The notes below the pieces were generated by a model. That model saw only the letters and a program-made list of their open reading frames with translations, was not told the DNA's origin and did no database searches. A program made the position numbers and the translations under genes. From positions 1-64,000 of the forward strand of contig JAVTVY010025257.1 of NCBI GenBank assembly GCA_036873755.1: a stretch of DNA of 64,000 nucleotides, in the 5' to 3' direction. This stretch comes from Hanleya hanleyi (lineage: Eukaryota > Mollusca > Polyplacophora > Lepidopleurida > Hanleyidae). Below, piece by piece: positions 19,685 to 32,300 of this stretch (position 1 is the stretch's first letter; the number at the start of each line of letters is the position of its first letter).

Positions 19685-20064
19685 GAAAGTGCTAATCAGT
19701 GTTAAGCGTGAAGAGGGCGAAGATTACTAATTTTATACTTCCTGCATGAAAAACCATAACTTGTCTGAGTTTACACCTCCATATACACCCGAAACAACTG
19801 GAACATGTTCATGTTTCGGTGATCGTACACTGGTACCTGTGATGACAAGATTAGATAACTCATGTCAGACAAAGTTTATGAATGAATGTTAGTAATAACA
19901 CGTATTTCCATCTTCATTTTATCCAGCCAATTTCTACGTTCCCACTTCGAACCTGTCTTGATTTATCTGACCCCCTTCAGTGTTCAAAATCCGAGGTGTT
20001 GATTTCACCTGACGAACCAATCAGAACGTATACACGTCGATTGTGAGTAGAGTGACATGTAATA
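19685..20064. other. Gene-free flank of the retrotransposon
   Basis: This is unique sequence immediately right of the target-site duplication. No gene or repeat is recognised. Confidence 0.5.
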
Positions 20065-20209
20065 GTTACCACCTGAGACTGAGGGATTCAAGCTGTATGA
20101 ACACTCGCGTCCGTGCAATTGCACACCGAGGTCGCGAAGCGACCGAGGCGCGCAATTGCACGGACGCGAGGGTTTATACAGCTTGAATCCCGAGGTCGAG
20201 GGTGGTAAC
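20065..20209. repeat. 145-bp palindrome with nested hairpin
   Basis: The left part (gttaccacc, gggattcaagctgtat, ctcgcgtccgtgcaattgc) pairs with the right part (gcaattgcacggacgcgag, atacagcttgaatccc, ggtggtaac). The centre is a further hairpin, GGTCGCGAAGCGACC, at 20131-20145. The outer ends GTTACCACC/GGTGGTAAC are exact complements. A miniature inverted-repeat transposon is likely; the target duplication is not clear. Confidence 0.75.
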
Positions 20210-20234
20210 TGACTTACACAATGACTGTATTATT

Positions 20235-22305
20235 CAACACGAGGGATTCATTTTTCTACAATCACCCGATTGACAATGGACTTTGCATGTGTGAAGGTGT
20301 TCCAAATTGAAGAGCACGGCTGTGAAGATAACCAGAATAAATGTTGACGATATCATTTTGAACAAAATATTGGAAAGAAGAGACAGTTTTGTTATGATTA
20401 TATTATTATCATAAGTTTACGATAAATCAATACTGTTGACATAGATGTATAAATAGCTCTGTTTTGCATTTATCATTTAATGCAGTAAATGGTATTTCCT
20501 GTTAAATTTCGTAGCCAGAAGGGTACGATAAATTGAGGCAGTTTTAATCTTAGTGTTGTTGGGCTGTATTGTGGGCTTCGCGACCTCTGTGTACAATGCA
20601 CTGCCGCAAGTGTTTTACAGGCAAGGCTTTGGTGTAAGACCTCCCATTGAAAAGGTAATATCCTGGACAAAAGACTGACAATACAACTTGCAACAGATCC
20701 TTTGTCAATTATATTTCGTGAGTCTTACACCAAATCGTTTTAGTTTTAGCTAAAAACCCAGGTCAAGGTTAGTAACTATCTTCTTCAGCTGTGATGGTGT
20801 AAACTTCGGTTTTCGTATTACATGAAGGACGACCTGGTGACGAAAACTTCCACAACCCGTTTGACTGGTCCGTAACTCTCACGTTATCGTTACAAAGATT
20901 TGTAACATGACATGAAAATTACATATCCCTATGTCCATACGCATGATCTCATACCAGACCCATAATTAACGGAATGTCTGACAGAAATTCACGTTTACCG
21001 GTATACATTTCACTTGCATCGACACATATATGTAAGGCAGTAAATTAATGCATTGCCATATACAGACGCATCACATTTTGACTGCTTAGGCTGCAATCAA
21101 CGCTCAGCAGGCGACAACCAAAGAATAGTCCTACATTTACGGCAGTTCCTGTTATAATGTATGTATAGAAGAATACGCCACAGGGCTGGAGTGATTTATT
21201 GAACAATGGAGGAGATATTATTTATGGACGCACGACAAAATATTGCTACTTCTCTCGCTGTGCGAGGGGAAATTCTAATGTATTGCTGTGTACTTTTATT
21301 GTATACACTTCTTGACTGGTTCGGATTGGTTGAAACAAATGGATCTACAGCCAAGAAATGTTCACTTTCAACACAGGAGCCGCCGTCCTGTTGAACTTGA
21401 GAAGCATGGGCGACAACTCTCGTTCTTCCCATCTTCGCACAGTCGTCCTTTGAAACTATCCGTAGAGGGGAATGTCCGAGTAACTCTCCATTCCTTAAAA
21501 ATAATGGAGCGGAGGCCCCGACCCACCCACTCACCAAGGCCATGGTTTTAACGCCGATACTAGTTTAACTGTCAAAGCAGTACATGTTGTCGTGACGATG
21601 ATGCGTCATTTAAGAAGACATGAAGTTAACATTGTAAATGATGAACTCTGAATTACGCTCGCTGATTCTGCCTGGTGCGCTTGGTCTTACATGCAGGACA
21701 TTGTGCATATGACAGTAACTCGAACTGTTTATGGTTGAAGATCGACAGATTAGTCGTTTCCGACCTGGTGTGATTCCATCTCGATCAGTCATGCCTATGG
21801 GATGGGAGACAACCCCGTTCGAACTCTCAACTCGTAATATGCAAATCACTCATCCCATCACTAAAGTGATCTGTTTATCTGCCATGTATATAAACGTTTC
21901 ACAAGCATACTATCATAGAGGAACACGAGTCCCTCATAGCTTAGTAATCTAATGTGGTATATATGCGTTATCACAACATTAGTTAATGTATACTGGATAG
22001 TGTTTCTCTTTAAGCTGGTACAGGCTCTAGCTACCTTAACTCTCCATTCCGTAGGAAGCCAAGTTCGAGCAACTCTCCATTCCTTAAAAATAATGGAGCG
22101 TTGGGACAATAGAGTGACGTCACAAGTGTGCTTTAAAGGGATGTATTGATTACAATTATGTAGGACGAGTGCGAGGTGGGGTGCTCGTGTAAAGGATCAA
22201 CCCGGTTATCTGCCATCGGGTGAGGTGTTCTTCTGAAAGAACACCGGAGCACATGCAAAGTCCATTGTCAACCGGGTGATTCCAGAAAAAGAATCCCTCG
22301 TGTTG
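20235..22305. mobile_element. 2.1-kb unit with about 68-bp terminal inverted repeats
   Basis: Positions 20235-20303 (caacacgagggattc... tgacaatggactttgcatgtg) match the reverse complement of 22239-22305 with a few mismatches. The interior has no transposase I can recognise. It includes two copies of ctctccattccttaaaaata (21484 and 22074), a partial one near 22039, and segments gggcttcgcgacc and gtgtaagac. It could be a non-autonomous DNA transposon or two separate copies of a short repeat in opposite orientation. No target duplication is visible. Confidence 0.4.
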
Positions 22306-23039
22306 CACAATAGAGCCAGTGTGTAACATCCTTTATTTGCGGCGTCCTTCCTCGTAATATGGTGTTTGTATTAGCCCACCTATAGGTCAGCCAATCAATA
22401 ACGCTCTTGTGCGACCCATTTCGGATTTCAAATGTTTTCGAGGTCAGTGACGTCTCTTGTCTATTTATAAATTCTTTGGACATTGGAGAAGTATCAAGGG
22501 AAGTTCGAAGTGGGAACGTGGAAATTCGCTTGATAAAATGAAGATGCATATCTTCATGCTCATGGAAAGGCTTCAGGTCATGGCAAGGTCAAACCGATCT
22601 TCCAATCTTAGACGCGAATAAATATAAAATTTGTTGCAGCTAAAGATACCAACTCTCACATGAAAGATCAACCCCATTCTATGATGTTGCAATGTTGGGC
22701 TAGAATACGATGACAAAAAACTTCGACGTCGCGGAAAATTTCCAGTTGGACTTATAAATTCGGAAATCCTCGCACACAACATTTGACTTCGACCAGTTAC
22801 GAAGGCAAACAATCCCAATACATATTTGACGACCATGAGCTATTATATCTAGACTGTGGTGTATTACTGTTTATTAACATGGATTGCTATGCTCTGTGAC
22901 GAAAATTGCCACGAAATAAAAGGTACCGATCAGAAAACGCAATTCTGGCGTGTAGACAACAATAGCAGCTGAACGGACTTGGTGAGAGGGCAGTGATTTC
23001 CGAGGGGAGAAATGGTGTTTCGTTGAATGACCTTGTCAG
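22306..23039. other. Gene-free stretch
   Basis: Mixed unique sequence without a reading frame worth reporting and without a recognised repeat. Confidence 0.45.
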
Positions 23040-24160
23040 ATTGTATACTAACATATACAGTTGGCACTCTGACATTGGAAATACACGGAACAATAACGGG
23101 AGAATATACATCTCTCGTTTAGCTGAATATTTTTTTTCTCTAAGATGACTAGTTGGGAGGTTATATCAAATACGCCTCACTTCGACACCGCTCACACACA
23201 AGTCGCGTCTCATACTCTTAAGTTTCAATCAACATGCTGTAAGAGTTCACATGCAATCTTACCGGTATGCCTGTTAGAGACGCCCAGTAATTTGTTGGTA
23301 AGACCACTTTTCACTGTATGCTGATTGGAACCAATTTCATTCAACATTTGCTTCATCTCGATTTAATATTTTTAGTTCTCTGCGTATACCTTAAGCTTGA
23401 CCTCTGTGACTGGTGTGCCATACGACACAAAAAGTTCAAAAACTCCCAGACATCTGAGAGAAATGAAATGTTTAAAGATTTGAAACAAGAAAATATAGGA
23501 CGCCTGGTTCCATCTTTATCGTTCGACCGTTGCGGATGTTCTATCTATGATTGGGGTTTTCTTCGATTTTTTTTTGACTTTCAGCAACGCGTTTTTCCTT
23601 TGCTCAAACAGCCAAGGGCTTTGATTTAGTAATTAATACTGGATCCATTTTCTCCATCCTCGGCTATTTTTTCGCAGTTAGTTAATAAATTCGCATATGG
23701 GGTAATTTTCCCATTTCATCTTTCACTAGAATGCAGGACAAAAAATGTATTTACTTCTTGACGGTAATGAATTTCACTGAATAAAAAACTACTTTTCGTT
23801 GAGGATAATATTTCAGTTGTCAAGCATGAATGCTTCCATTGTTCTGTACAGATTACTAGTTCGGTACCAGTATGACCCGTGTACAGTGTGGCCTTGTCAA
23901 ATTGACCCGTCAAAGCGTAACCGCGGTGTAAACTTGAACAAGCTACATGACAGTGATAGATAGTTCAAGCCTTCACGTGGTAAATTGCTATTCCTCCAGA
24001 CGTTCCCAATCTCGTCCTGCTCTTACCGAACAGGTTCAGGGACGTCGTGAGATTATGGAGATCCCAGTCTCTCATAATCGCGCCTTTTTTCAAAATCAAC
24101 GGTTATGGTTATATTGATGTACTTGCATGCTGTATGCATTATATGTGCAATATCTTGCTT
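23040..24160 (+). repeat. Dispersed repeat block R1, copy 1
   Basis: This aligns with 25080-26230 in the same orientation: acatatacagttggca/acatgtatagttggca, gatgactagt, cgcctca.ttcgacacc, ccattttctccatcct.gg, cgtcaaagcgtaac, gttcaagccttcac.tggtaaa. Shorter relatives are at 48540-49170, 54580-54700 and 55900-56520. Copies differ by many substitutions and small gaps, so they are old. No coding frame is shared among copies. Confidence 0.65.
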
Positions 24161-25079
24161 GGGGAGTATCAAGAAAATTGAATAGCATGCAGTTGCCCCC
24201 GCTAAACGCAACATACCAAGGGTAATGGGAAAAGATGCCGGCGTACTGACACGGAGTCATATGACCCCACAGACAATTTTACTGTCATAATATCTAGCAC
24301 CATAATCCACGTAGGCATAAATTACAAAAAGTACATAGGACTACTTTCTGGACCAGTTTCTTGCATGAAAGAAGCAGTCAACCGTTTTCCATCATGCCGT
24401 CAAGACACCACAATGGTCGCATTGTCAAATACATATCACTGATCAGTATTCTTTGTTCAAATGAATTCCATGTGTCTGCTGTTTGGCGTTCTACTGGACG
24501 GTGATGCGGGCGGTTGAGATTGGCCACCCGCTTGCTGAAGAATACCACTCCTTCGAGTCATGTTTGAAACATCTACGGGAATTTTGAACAGAAAGAATTG
24601 TTATAAAATTCTTCTCACATGAAATAACATTGTAGCAACATTCAATCTGAATTAGATGTGATAGGTATTATCTGGCTGTCTCTTTCCTTTTGGTCGGTGA
24701 GGTAAATAAAATCAATCAGGCCATTCATCAAATCATCAACATTGGTCCTCGATAATTGGATGTTTAAAGCGCTCCTATCGGCCAACAGGCGAGAAAATGT
24801 CGGTCTCAGTCTACGGGGGAACAAAGAGAGTAAGATTCCATCCGAGAATTAAATAAGCATACAGCGGGCCTTACCGAGTTATATGAGCTAGAACTTGCAT
24901 TTCGCGAATATTTCCTATGTACATGGACCTTGCGCCGTTGCTTACATCTGACGTTATAAAATAACCAATTTCCAACCGATTGATGTTCGGGTCCATCATA
25001 TCGCAGTTCTTAGAGATTAATTATCTGATTCGCTTTAAGTTGGTGAACGAGACCATGTGGTCACGTTAATGGAAGTGTT
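24161..25079. other. Spacer with a fragment of another dispersed repeat
   Basis: The stretch 24190-24450 (gatgccggcgtactgac, tcatatgacccc, gatcagtattctttg) resembles 57120-57190 directly and 36600-36800 in inverted orientation. No gene is visible. Confidence 0.45.
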
Positions 25080-26582
25080 AATTGTCAACATGTATAGTTG
25101 GCAGTCTGGAAATACGCAGAACAATAACGAAAACATATGCATACATGTTGTTTAGCTGGATACATACTAACTTGATCTCGAGAAGAATCTATTTCACCAC
25201 ATTATGCTTATCCCAGATGACTAGTACTGAGGATATATGTTACGCCTCATTTCGACACCCTTCACACACATTCAGACTATCACCTCTGGGTGATGATTTG
25301 TCTGTCAAGACCGGTTTTCATTGTCAGTAAAGGTTGCTTAGAGCGAATAACTTTCACACACAATGTTCATCTTAAATTAAATCTCTGCGTAAAGCTAGGC
25401 GTCTGTGATACCAAAGCACACAAAACTTCAAAACTACACAGAAGCCGTCTATCAAATGGAACAGTCGATGCAATGGAACAGTCGATGCAAGAAAAATCAA
25501 ATGTCATCTATATTGTATCCTGAAAGGACCGGACGCCTGGTTCATCTTGAAAGTTCAATCGTCGTTGATACCCTATCTGGAATTGAGGTCTTCGGCTTTT
25601 TAATTTCAACATTGATTGTCTTCATGTTGCTCAAGTAGGTAATACGAAGGTTAGACTGTGATTGAGTAATCAATACCGGACCCATTTTCTCCATCCTTGG
25701 TTATTTTATATCGGCTTCAATAATTCAGCATATGAGGTAATTGTCCCGTCTTTTAATCTCTTCCTAGAGAGTAGAAAACAAATCAATTCCTTCGTGTCGT
25801 TAATGAATTTCAAGGCGACAAGAAAAACTACAAGTTGAGGAAGATATGACAATTGCCAACCAGAATGTTTCCATTATTGCAGAGATTACTAACTCGGCAC
25901 CGGTAAGGCCCGTGTATGTGGTCATATCAATTGAACTCGTCTCAGCACAACTGAGATGTAAACGTGAATGCTAGATGAGTGTTAAAGATGGTTCAAGCCT
26001 TCACCTGGTAAACTGAATTTCGCCCACCAGACCTTCCCAATCCTGTCCTGCACTCACCGTACAGGTTCCGGTTCACGAACGCCACGGGTCTGTGGAGAGC
26101 CCGATTTCTTGCTTTCTCGTAGTCACATCCTTTCTCAAAATCAACGGTTATGACAACATTAATGTACTTGCATGGTGTAAGGACTAAATTGTAAGGTGTA
26201 TATAAAATAATATTGATTCTGTCAGTAAATTATCAGTCGATTGCATGGGAGAGAAGAGGAGACAAAATGTTCAGCACCAGCACACACATATACGTCCATG
26301 TCTTAATGTTGTATCAAGCTGTATTTGAACAATACAATTGTCAGATCGGACATTCAGTAGCTAGTCGCCGTCCATGAAGAATAAACCACTTTACGTCGCT
26401 TGGTGCGCTGTTTAAAGTTGACTTGTGACGCGTCCGTCGGGGGCGAAAACAAACCATAGGATAGCAAAACATATGGAAGCCGCGTGGTTTTGTCAATTAT
26501 TTAGGCGGCAAAAATTCTCCTAGCAGAGGAAATTCGTACAAAATCCAGAAATATCATGTGAATAGGGTTTCCAGAAAAGTTC

Positions 26583-26585
<3 letters not shown>

Positions 26586-26616
<31 letters not shown>
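26586..26616 (+). repeat. (GA)n microsatellite
   Basis: A run of GA dinucleotides is followed by an A run and a C run (aaaaaaaccccc). Confidence 0.9.
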
Positions 26617-26618
<2 letters not shown>

Positions 26619-26815
26619 AACCCCCGCCAATGCCTCTCAGGTCATTTTGGAAGTGACGTGCCATCGGGCCCTCAATGTTGCAACATGCGTGTTCCCTAGT
26701 CTGGATTGTTAAATCTTCAAATCCAGAAATATTTATGTCGGTAGCATATTGTTTTATTAAATTCCACAAAGGGAGCCCTGTCTTTTCTTCTCTGAGTATT
26801 ACATCCAGCAACATA

Positions 26816-26960
26816 ACAGTTACAATGATTTCCTAGGTCTGCAAAAGTGGCAAATTTGCATGGCGGCTCTTGCCCCTCAGGCTATCGCAATGACGTTATT
26901 GCGTACACTCAGCCAAAGCGCCATCTAGCGACGTCAAACGATCCATTTCCGCGGCTATAA
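26816..26960 (+). repeat. Local duplication, first copy
   Basis: gatttcctaggtctgcaaaa, ggcggctcttgcccctcagg, tatcgc...acgttattgcgtac and ccatttccgcggctat recur at 27657-27823. The second copy has extra bases between the shared segments. Neither copy has coding content. Confidence 0.7.
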
Positions 26961-27656
26961 TCGAAAATCCCTAATCACACGACACTATTAGCACCACATT
27001 CCAAGTAGGTTTACCATACAAATGTATATATGGAGACAAGCTACTGTCGTCTAAGAGAGAAGCTGTCAACAGTTCTCCTTGATGCTAGTAAGACATCATG
27101 ATGTCACCGTCGTCAAACTCCTATCCCCTGACCAGTATTCTTTCTTCATATTAATTTCTCTCGTTAGCAAGAATTATGATGTTCCAATCGTAAAAACCAT
27201 ATCGGTGACCAGTTTTATTTCTCTAACAAATTTCCTTCATTTTCTTATTATTTATAGCAGCTTTGACTGCGCATGGGCAACCTGATATTGACGCCATTTT
27301 CTGATTGACATAATACTAGAACTTCCTCCGATTTTAAGTTGCGTTATCAACATATTTCATTTCGAAATATGGACACAATACTTTTCAAACGAGAACTGGA
27401 ATAGGACGGGCGCTTAGGACAATATAAATTTTGATATCTGCAGATGTCCTGGGAAATTATACGACATCAAGTACCCATACCACTTCTAGACATAGCAGGG
27501 AACTGCAGCTTCAATTTGGAGCAAGATTTTGGGAATAAATCAATTTTCGAAAGATCAATTTTTAGGCCTGAGTCATAGGCTATTGCGTGAAAGTTTCTAA
27601 ATATGTTTAGTAGTTTATAAAGGGGGAGCCCTCCTCTGAGTATTACACCCAGCAAC

Positions 27657-27823
27657 GTAACAGTTACCGTGATTTCCTATGTCTGCAAAAGTGGCAAATT
27701 TGCATGATTAAGCATGATCGGCGGCTCTTGCCCCTCAGGCTATCGCACAAGAACACAATGACGTTATTGCGTACATTCAGTCACAGCTAATGACGTCAAG
27801 TGGTCCATTTCCGCGGCTATCAG
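27657..27823 (+). repeat. Local duplication, second copy
   Basis: This is the partner of 26816-26960. The adjoining 27440-27650 segment (gagcaagattttgggaataa, gtgaaagtttct) is itself repeated at 27824-27930 and at 57600-57700. Confidence 0.7.
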
Positions 27824-29879
27824 CAAGATTTTGGGAATGATTCAATTTTGGGAATATCAATTTTCAGACCTGGATCATGGGCTGTTGTGTGAAAGTTTCT
27901 GAATTTGTTTAGTAGCCAACGTTTACGAACTGATTTGAAAAATATATAGTATGACCCCATAGACAAGTATACTGACTGCATATTTCTCATATTTCTAAAA
28001 ACTTCACGAGAACGATATTCTTGTGATGATCTGTATCTCAGTCACGCTTTCATTGTAGCTGTTCGTATCACATCTTGAGCGACATGACCACCCGGTCCCT
28101 ACCCGTATACATGTACTATACAGGTAAAACGACTGCTATAATTCTGGTTTGAGACAATTATCTAAAGCGTGGTGTTCCCGTTCTCAATGCTGTTAGTTAG
28201 TCAATGGCCCAATACGAAAATATAGAATTCATATTGGGCGAGGCGTCAGTGAAAATATATTTGACTGTCCCCATATACAATTTCGGCCACAATGGCCGGT
28301 ATATTGTTAGTTCACAAATGAAATCGGCAACGTTGTTTGGTTATATCGGATTTATTTTACATGTCGCGTGTACCTTTATTTTCTTTTCAGTGGCGTTTCT
28401 GGCGTTGTTAACGAGACATTTTGGTGAAAAATCAAGTTGCGAATTCAAACTTAAGGAACCGATTCGAGCAGCATGGTGGTGTGGTTATGTCACGAAGTGT
28501 TCACACTGTTCTTCTAAGCTGTGTGTGGGGTAGAAAGAGACCATTTCTCGATTGATGGGTCTTGCGACAACGTGACAACAAGACCGTATATGGTTTTCCA
28601 GTGTGGCTGCAAACAATTTTTAAATTCGAAGTTATTACCAACGTCACTTTCTCCGAGAAAAATCGCTTTCATTGTCATTAACGCCCGCGGGAATATGCAT
28701 GGATAGATAAGATAGATAATCTGAAATGATTCACCATTCGAATTCCAATTAAGGTTGCTTGCCCATTAAAGCTCAAGAAAACGAAAAAAGATTCAAGAAT
28801 CAAAACTGATTTGCCAGAAATACATTGTTCTGTCGAAGTTTCGATTGCTTAACAATGCACCAACCATTGTGGCCGAGACTGTATATCCATATTGGGTCGT
28901 ACTGTACAACAAATTCATCCCGTTGAAGACCCTTTTATTGAGGTATAACGGAACTAATACATCGAAGATGGCCGTGTGCAAAAGTCACCCAAAGAGGTAT
29001 TAGAATACGAGCATAAGCTGGCTCGAGATTGGCCAATAAGTGGAGACCGGTCGGCTAGCTGGCCAGGTGATAAATTTGCAAATGATATTTGAAAATGTCA
29101 CAAAACTCGACTCCCTTTTCAACGTTCTGCTGATATTTCGCACAGACTTTTTTCGGATAGCCTTCTGTGCAGAGTTACTTGAAGATGACCGCACCCATGA
29201 TAACTTGTGTTTCTCTAATGTTTGCTGGTCAACGATATAGTCCTCTTGTAAGCAGGCGATGACAAGGAGACGGGGTTTAATTAAGGTAAGGATTTACTCC
29301 AGGTACGAATTCAGCAAAATAGCTTTTCGTGGTTGCAGTATGGGTATTTAATCCGTCTGGAATATTTAGTTCATCGTTACCTTGAAGTCTAAGCCGTCCT
29401 CCTCGAAACCCTCTCTCACAATTTTAGAACTGAGAATTATGTGATTGTATTGTTATAATTCACAGAAAGCACACCGTGAATCTAAACGGCACATCATTAT
29501 TCCTGTTGTCATGAATACCACAGACATAACTTAGAAAAGCTGTAAATTATAGGTTGGATTAACGACTTCGGGGACAGGAATTAAAACGCACTGTTGTTGA
29601 TGGCGTTGGTGTTAAGGTCGAACGAACCTCGCACACGGAACTAAGATTTACGACATCTGGATATGTTCCAGTGTCAAAGACAGACGAATACGGAAAAGAT
29701 ATGATGTTCACACAAGTCAAGTAAAAACAAGAAATGACTTGAATAAATTTGTACGGAATACGGAATAAAAATAAATCCTTGGATCTGAGGTGGATTTAGC
29801 TCATTGGAGCATTTGTTTGCCACCGATATATAGATCGTAAAGGGAGATATAAAGAGTGTTCACGAGCCCTCGGTGGCCC

Positions 29880-32300
29880 ATTCCGTTAATGATTTAACGA
29901 GCCCATGTCAATTAGTACATATTGATATGACCATGGAGCCCACGTCTTGTAGGCTCCATGATATGACGAATGCCTGAGTACAGCATGGCGAAGAGGTGTT
30001 CTTGACTGATCATGCTTATTCTACCATCGTCCCAGTGCTATTCAGTTTTCCAAGCTTACAAACAAACCTCCATATCTGAATTACTTAGGGGCTGTAACCG
30101 AAGATAATGGCATCGCATGCCAGCGCGTAACAGAATGAACAATGGACAAAATTGCACAAATAAAGCCATCGACTGTTTGCTTGGCCCGTACCGATTGATA
30201 TTTTGCTGATCATGGCCGAATATAGTCAACCATGATGAAAAGCCGCTCTTGATTTATTCTACCATCCTCTCTTTGGTTAGTTTTTACCTGCTGGGTTTCC
30301 ACCACCGAATTTTAGGCTGACAAAGCGTGAAATGTGTATTAAATTATCAAGGTAAAAAATCAACTTTGATCTGCGGATTATTCTGGGTCTGTAGACTTCG
30401 GCTGTTCGCATCGCATGTCGGAGCATATTAGAATGGGGGACAATTATATTAAAGCTGCTTGCCTGATTAGTTTTTCAAGAAATTTATTTTTTACTGTCAA
30501 GCTGATCAAATTGATCAATGGAGAATATAAATAACGAAAAAAGCTGACAAAGAAAAAAGGAAAGATGTCGGAGTTCGAATGTAAGCGTCTTTCATGATTA
30601 TAATGTCATCGTCAGCAACATTTTAATTTAATTCTTTTACTTTTATGAACGGGAGTTATTCTCTTACAAAATCATAAGGCGATTCTTGAAGACAAAATTG
30701 CCAGCAATAAGTGGCGGACGTATTTTTTCTCAAATAGCAAAATGTTTTTCACCTAGCACCTGGAACAACGTTTTGAAGTGTAGTGCACTGATGCAAAATC
30801 GTCGATTTTGGTGGCAAAATCAACGGGAACTAAGTTTCACACGCTTTTTCAATATTTGTCGATGAAGAATGTGTTGCTTCTTATTTTCTTAAATTGAACA
30901 ATCAAACTGTATGAAATATTTTCTGTCTCGCCAAGCTTAGATGATCAAACACAAAATAATCAGAACACTTGTTAAATATTGTCACTATCCAGCTCGGGGC
31001 ATTGGATACAGGAGTGGTCCACCATTTTTAATTTGAGTTGTCCTGAATTGAGTAAAATTTCACCCATCTTTTTCATTTTTTTCACAATACATAATATTGA
31101 CATTTAGATGAATAACTGTAGTTATTTCTATTAAAGAGGTGTCGATATAACTAGGCCATGTCAATTAGTACCGATTGATATTTTGAATGCCTGAGTACAC
31201 CATGGCGAAGATGTGGTTTTGACTGATCATGTTTATTCTAATATCGTCTCATGGCTATTCAATTCTCCAACTTAAAAATCTACTTCTATGCAAGGGCTGT
31301 AAACCGAAGATGATAGCATCGCATGCTAGAGCGTAACATACTGAACAATTGGCAGAATTATCTAATTAGGTCATCGGCGTTTTACTTCGCCGACCCTGAT
31401 TAATCTTTTGATGTTTCAGAGCAGCTATTGTGCGAGACGGAATGCAGACAACCATGATGAAGAGTCGCTCTTGATTAACTCCATCATTTTCTTGTTTTGC
31501 GAGTTTTTACTTGACGAATTTTCATTACCATATTTTACGCAAGCAAAGCGTGAAATGTGTATTAAGTTATCAAGGTAAAAAAAATCAGCTTTGATCTGCG
31601 AATTGCTCTGGGCCTGTAGACTTCGGCTGTTCGCATCGCATGTCGAAACATATTAGAATGGCGGACAATTACATCAGAGCTGCTTGGTCGATTAGTTTTC
31701 CAAGACAAGATTTAGTTATCACTGTCCAACTGCTCCACGTGATCAATGGAGTGGATAAATAAGAAGGGGGAAAAACTCGCTTATATTTTTTCCAGGAAAG
31801 TAAATATGTCAAGCTTCGAATGTAAGCGTATTATCTGATTATAATGTCTTCCTTAGCAACATTTTAGTTTAGTTCTTCTATCTTTTTGAGGGGTTCTGAC
31901 TCTGTTACAAAATCAGAGGCGATTTTAAGGAGAGAGAGAGAATTAAGGTTTAACAATATTTCAGACATACTTGATAGCAAGACTACTTGATAGCAATATT
32001 TCAGACATATAGCGGCGGAGATTTCAAAATACAAAATTGTAGGGATTAAGTAGCAGACGTATTCCTTCTCAACTGACTTATATATATATATTACGGGACA
32101 TTCGTTTGACAGGTATTTCGATTTTTCACATAACACTGGGAACAGCGTCTTGAAGTGTAGTGAATTTGTGCAAAATCGTCGACTTTTTAGTGAAAACATC
32201 AAATGGACCCAGTATAAGATTTACACAATATATTGTTCGTTTTTTCTTTAGTTGTGGATCAAAGAAAGTATTTTCTACTTTTTGTTTGTATTAAATAATA
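29880..32300 (+). repeat. Tandem duplication inside unit A
   Basis: 29.90-31.13 kb and 31.14-32.30 kb share, in order, catgtcaattagtac, ccatggcgaaga, agagcgtaac/cagcgcgtaac, gcgtgaaatgtgtatta, gtagacttcggctgttcgca and gattataatgtc. The copies are diverged and contain no gene. Confidence 0.6.

Noticed and set aside
28204..28533. 109-codon frame with a hydrophobic segment as a membrane-protein gene
   Set aside because: The related positions in units B and C do not keep the frame, and it contains a likely splice-acceptor-like pyrimidine tract.
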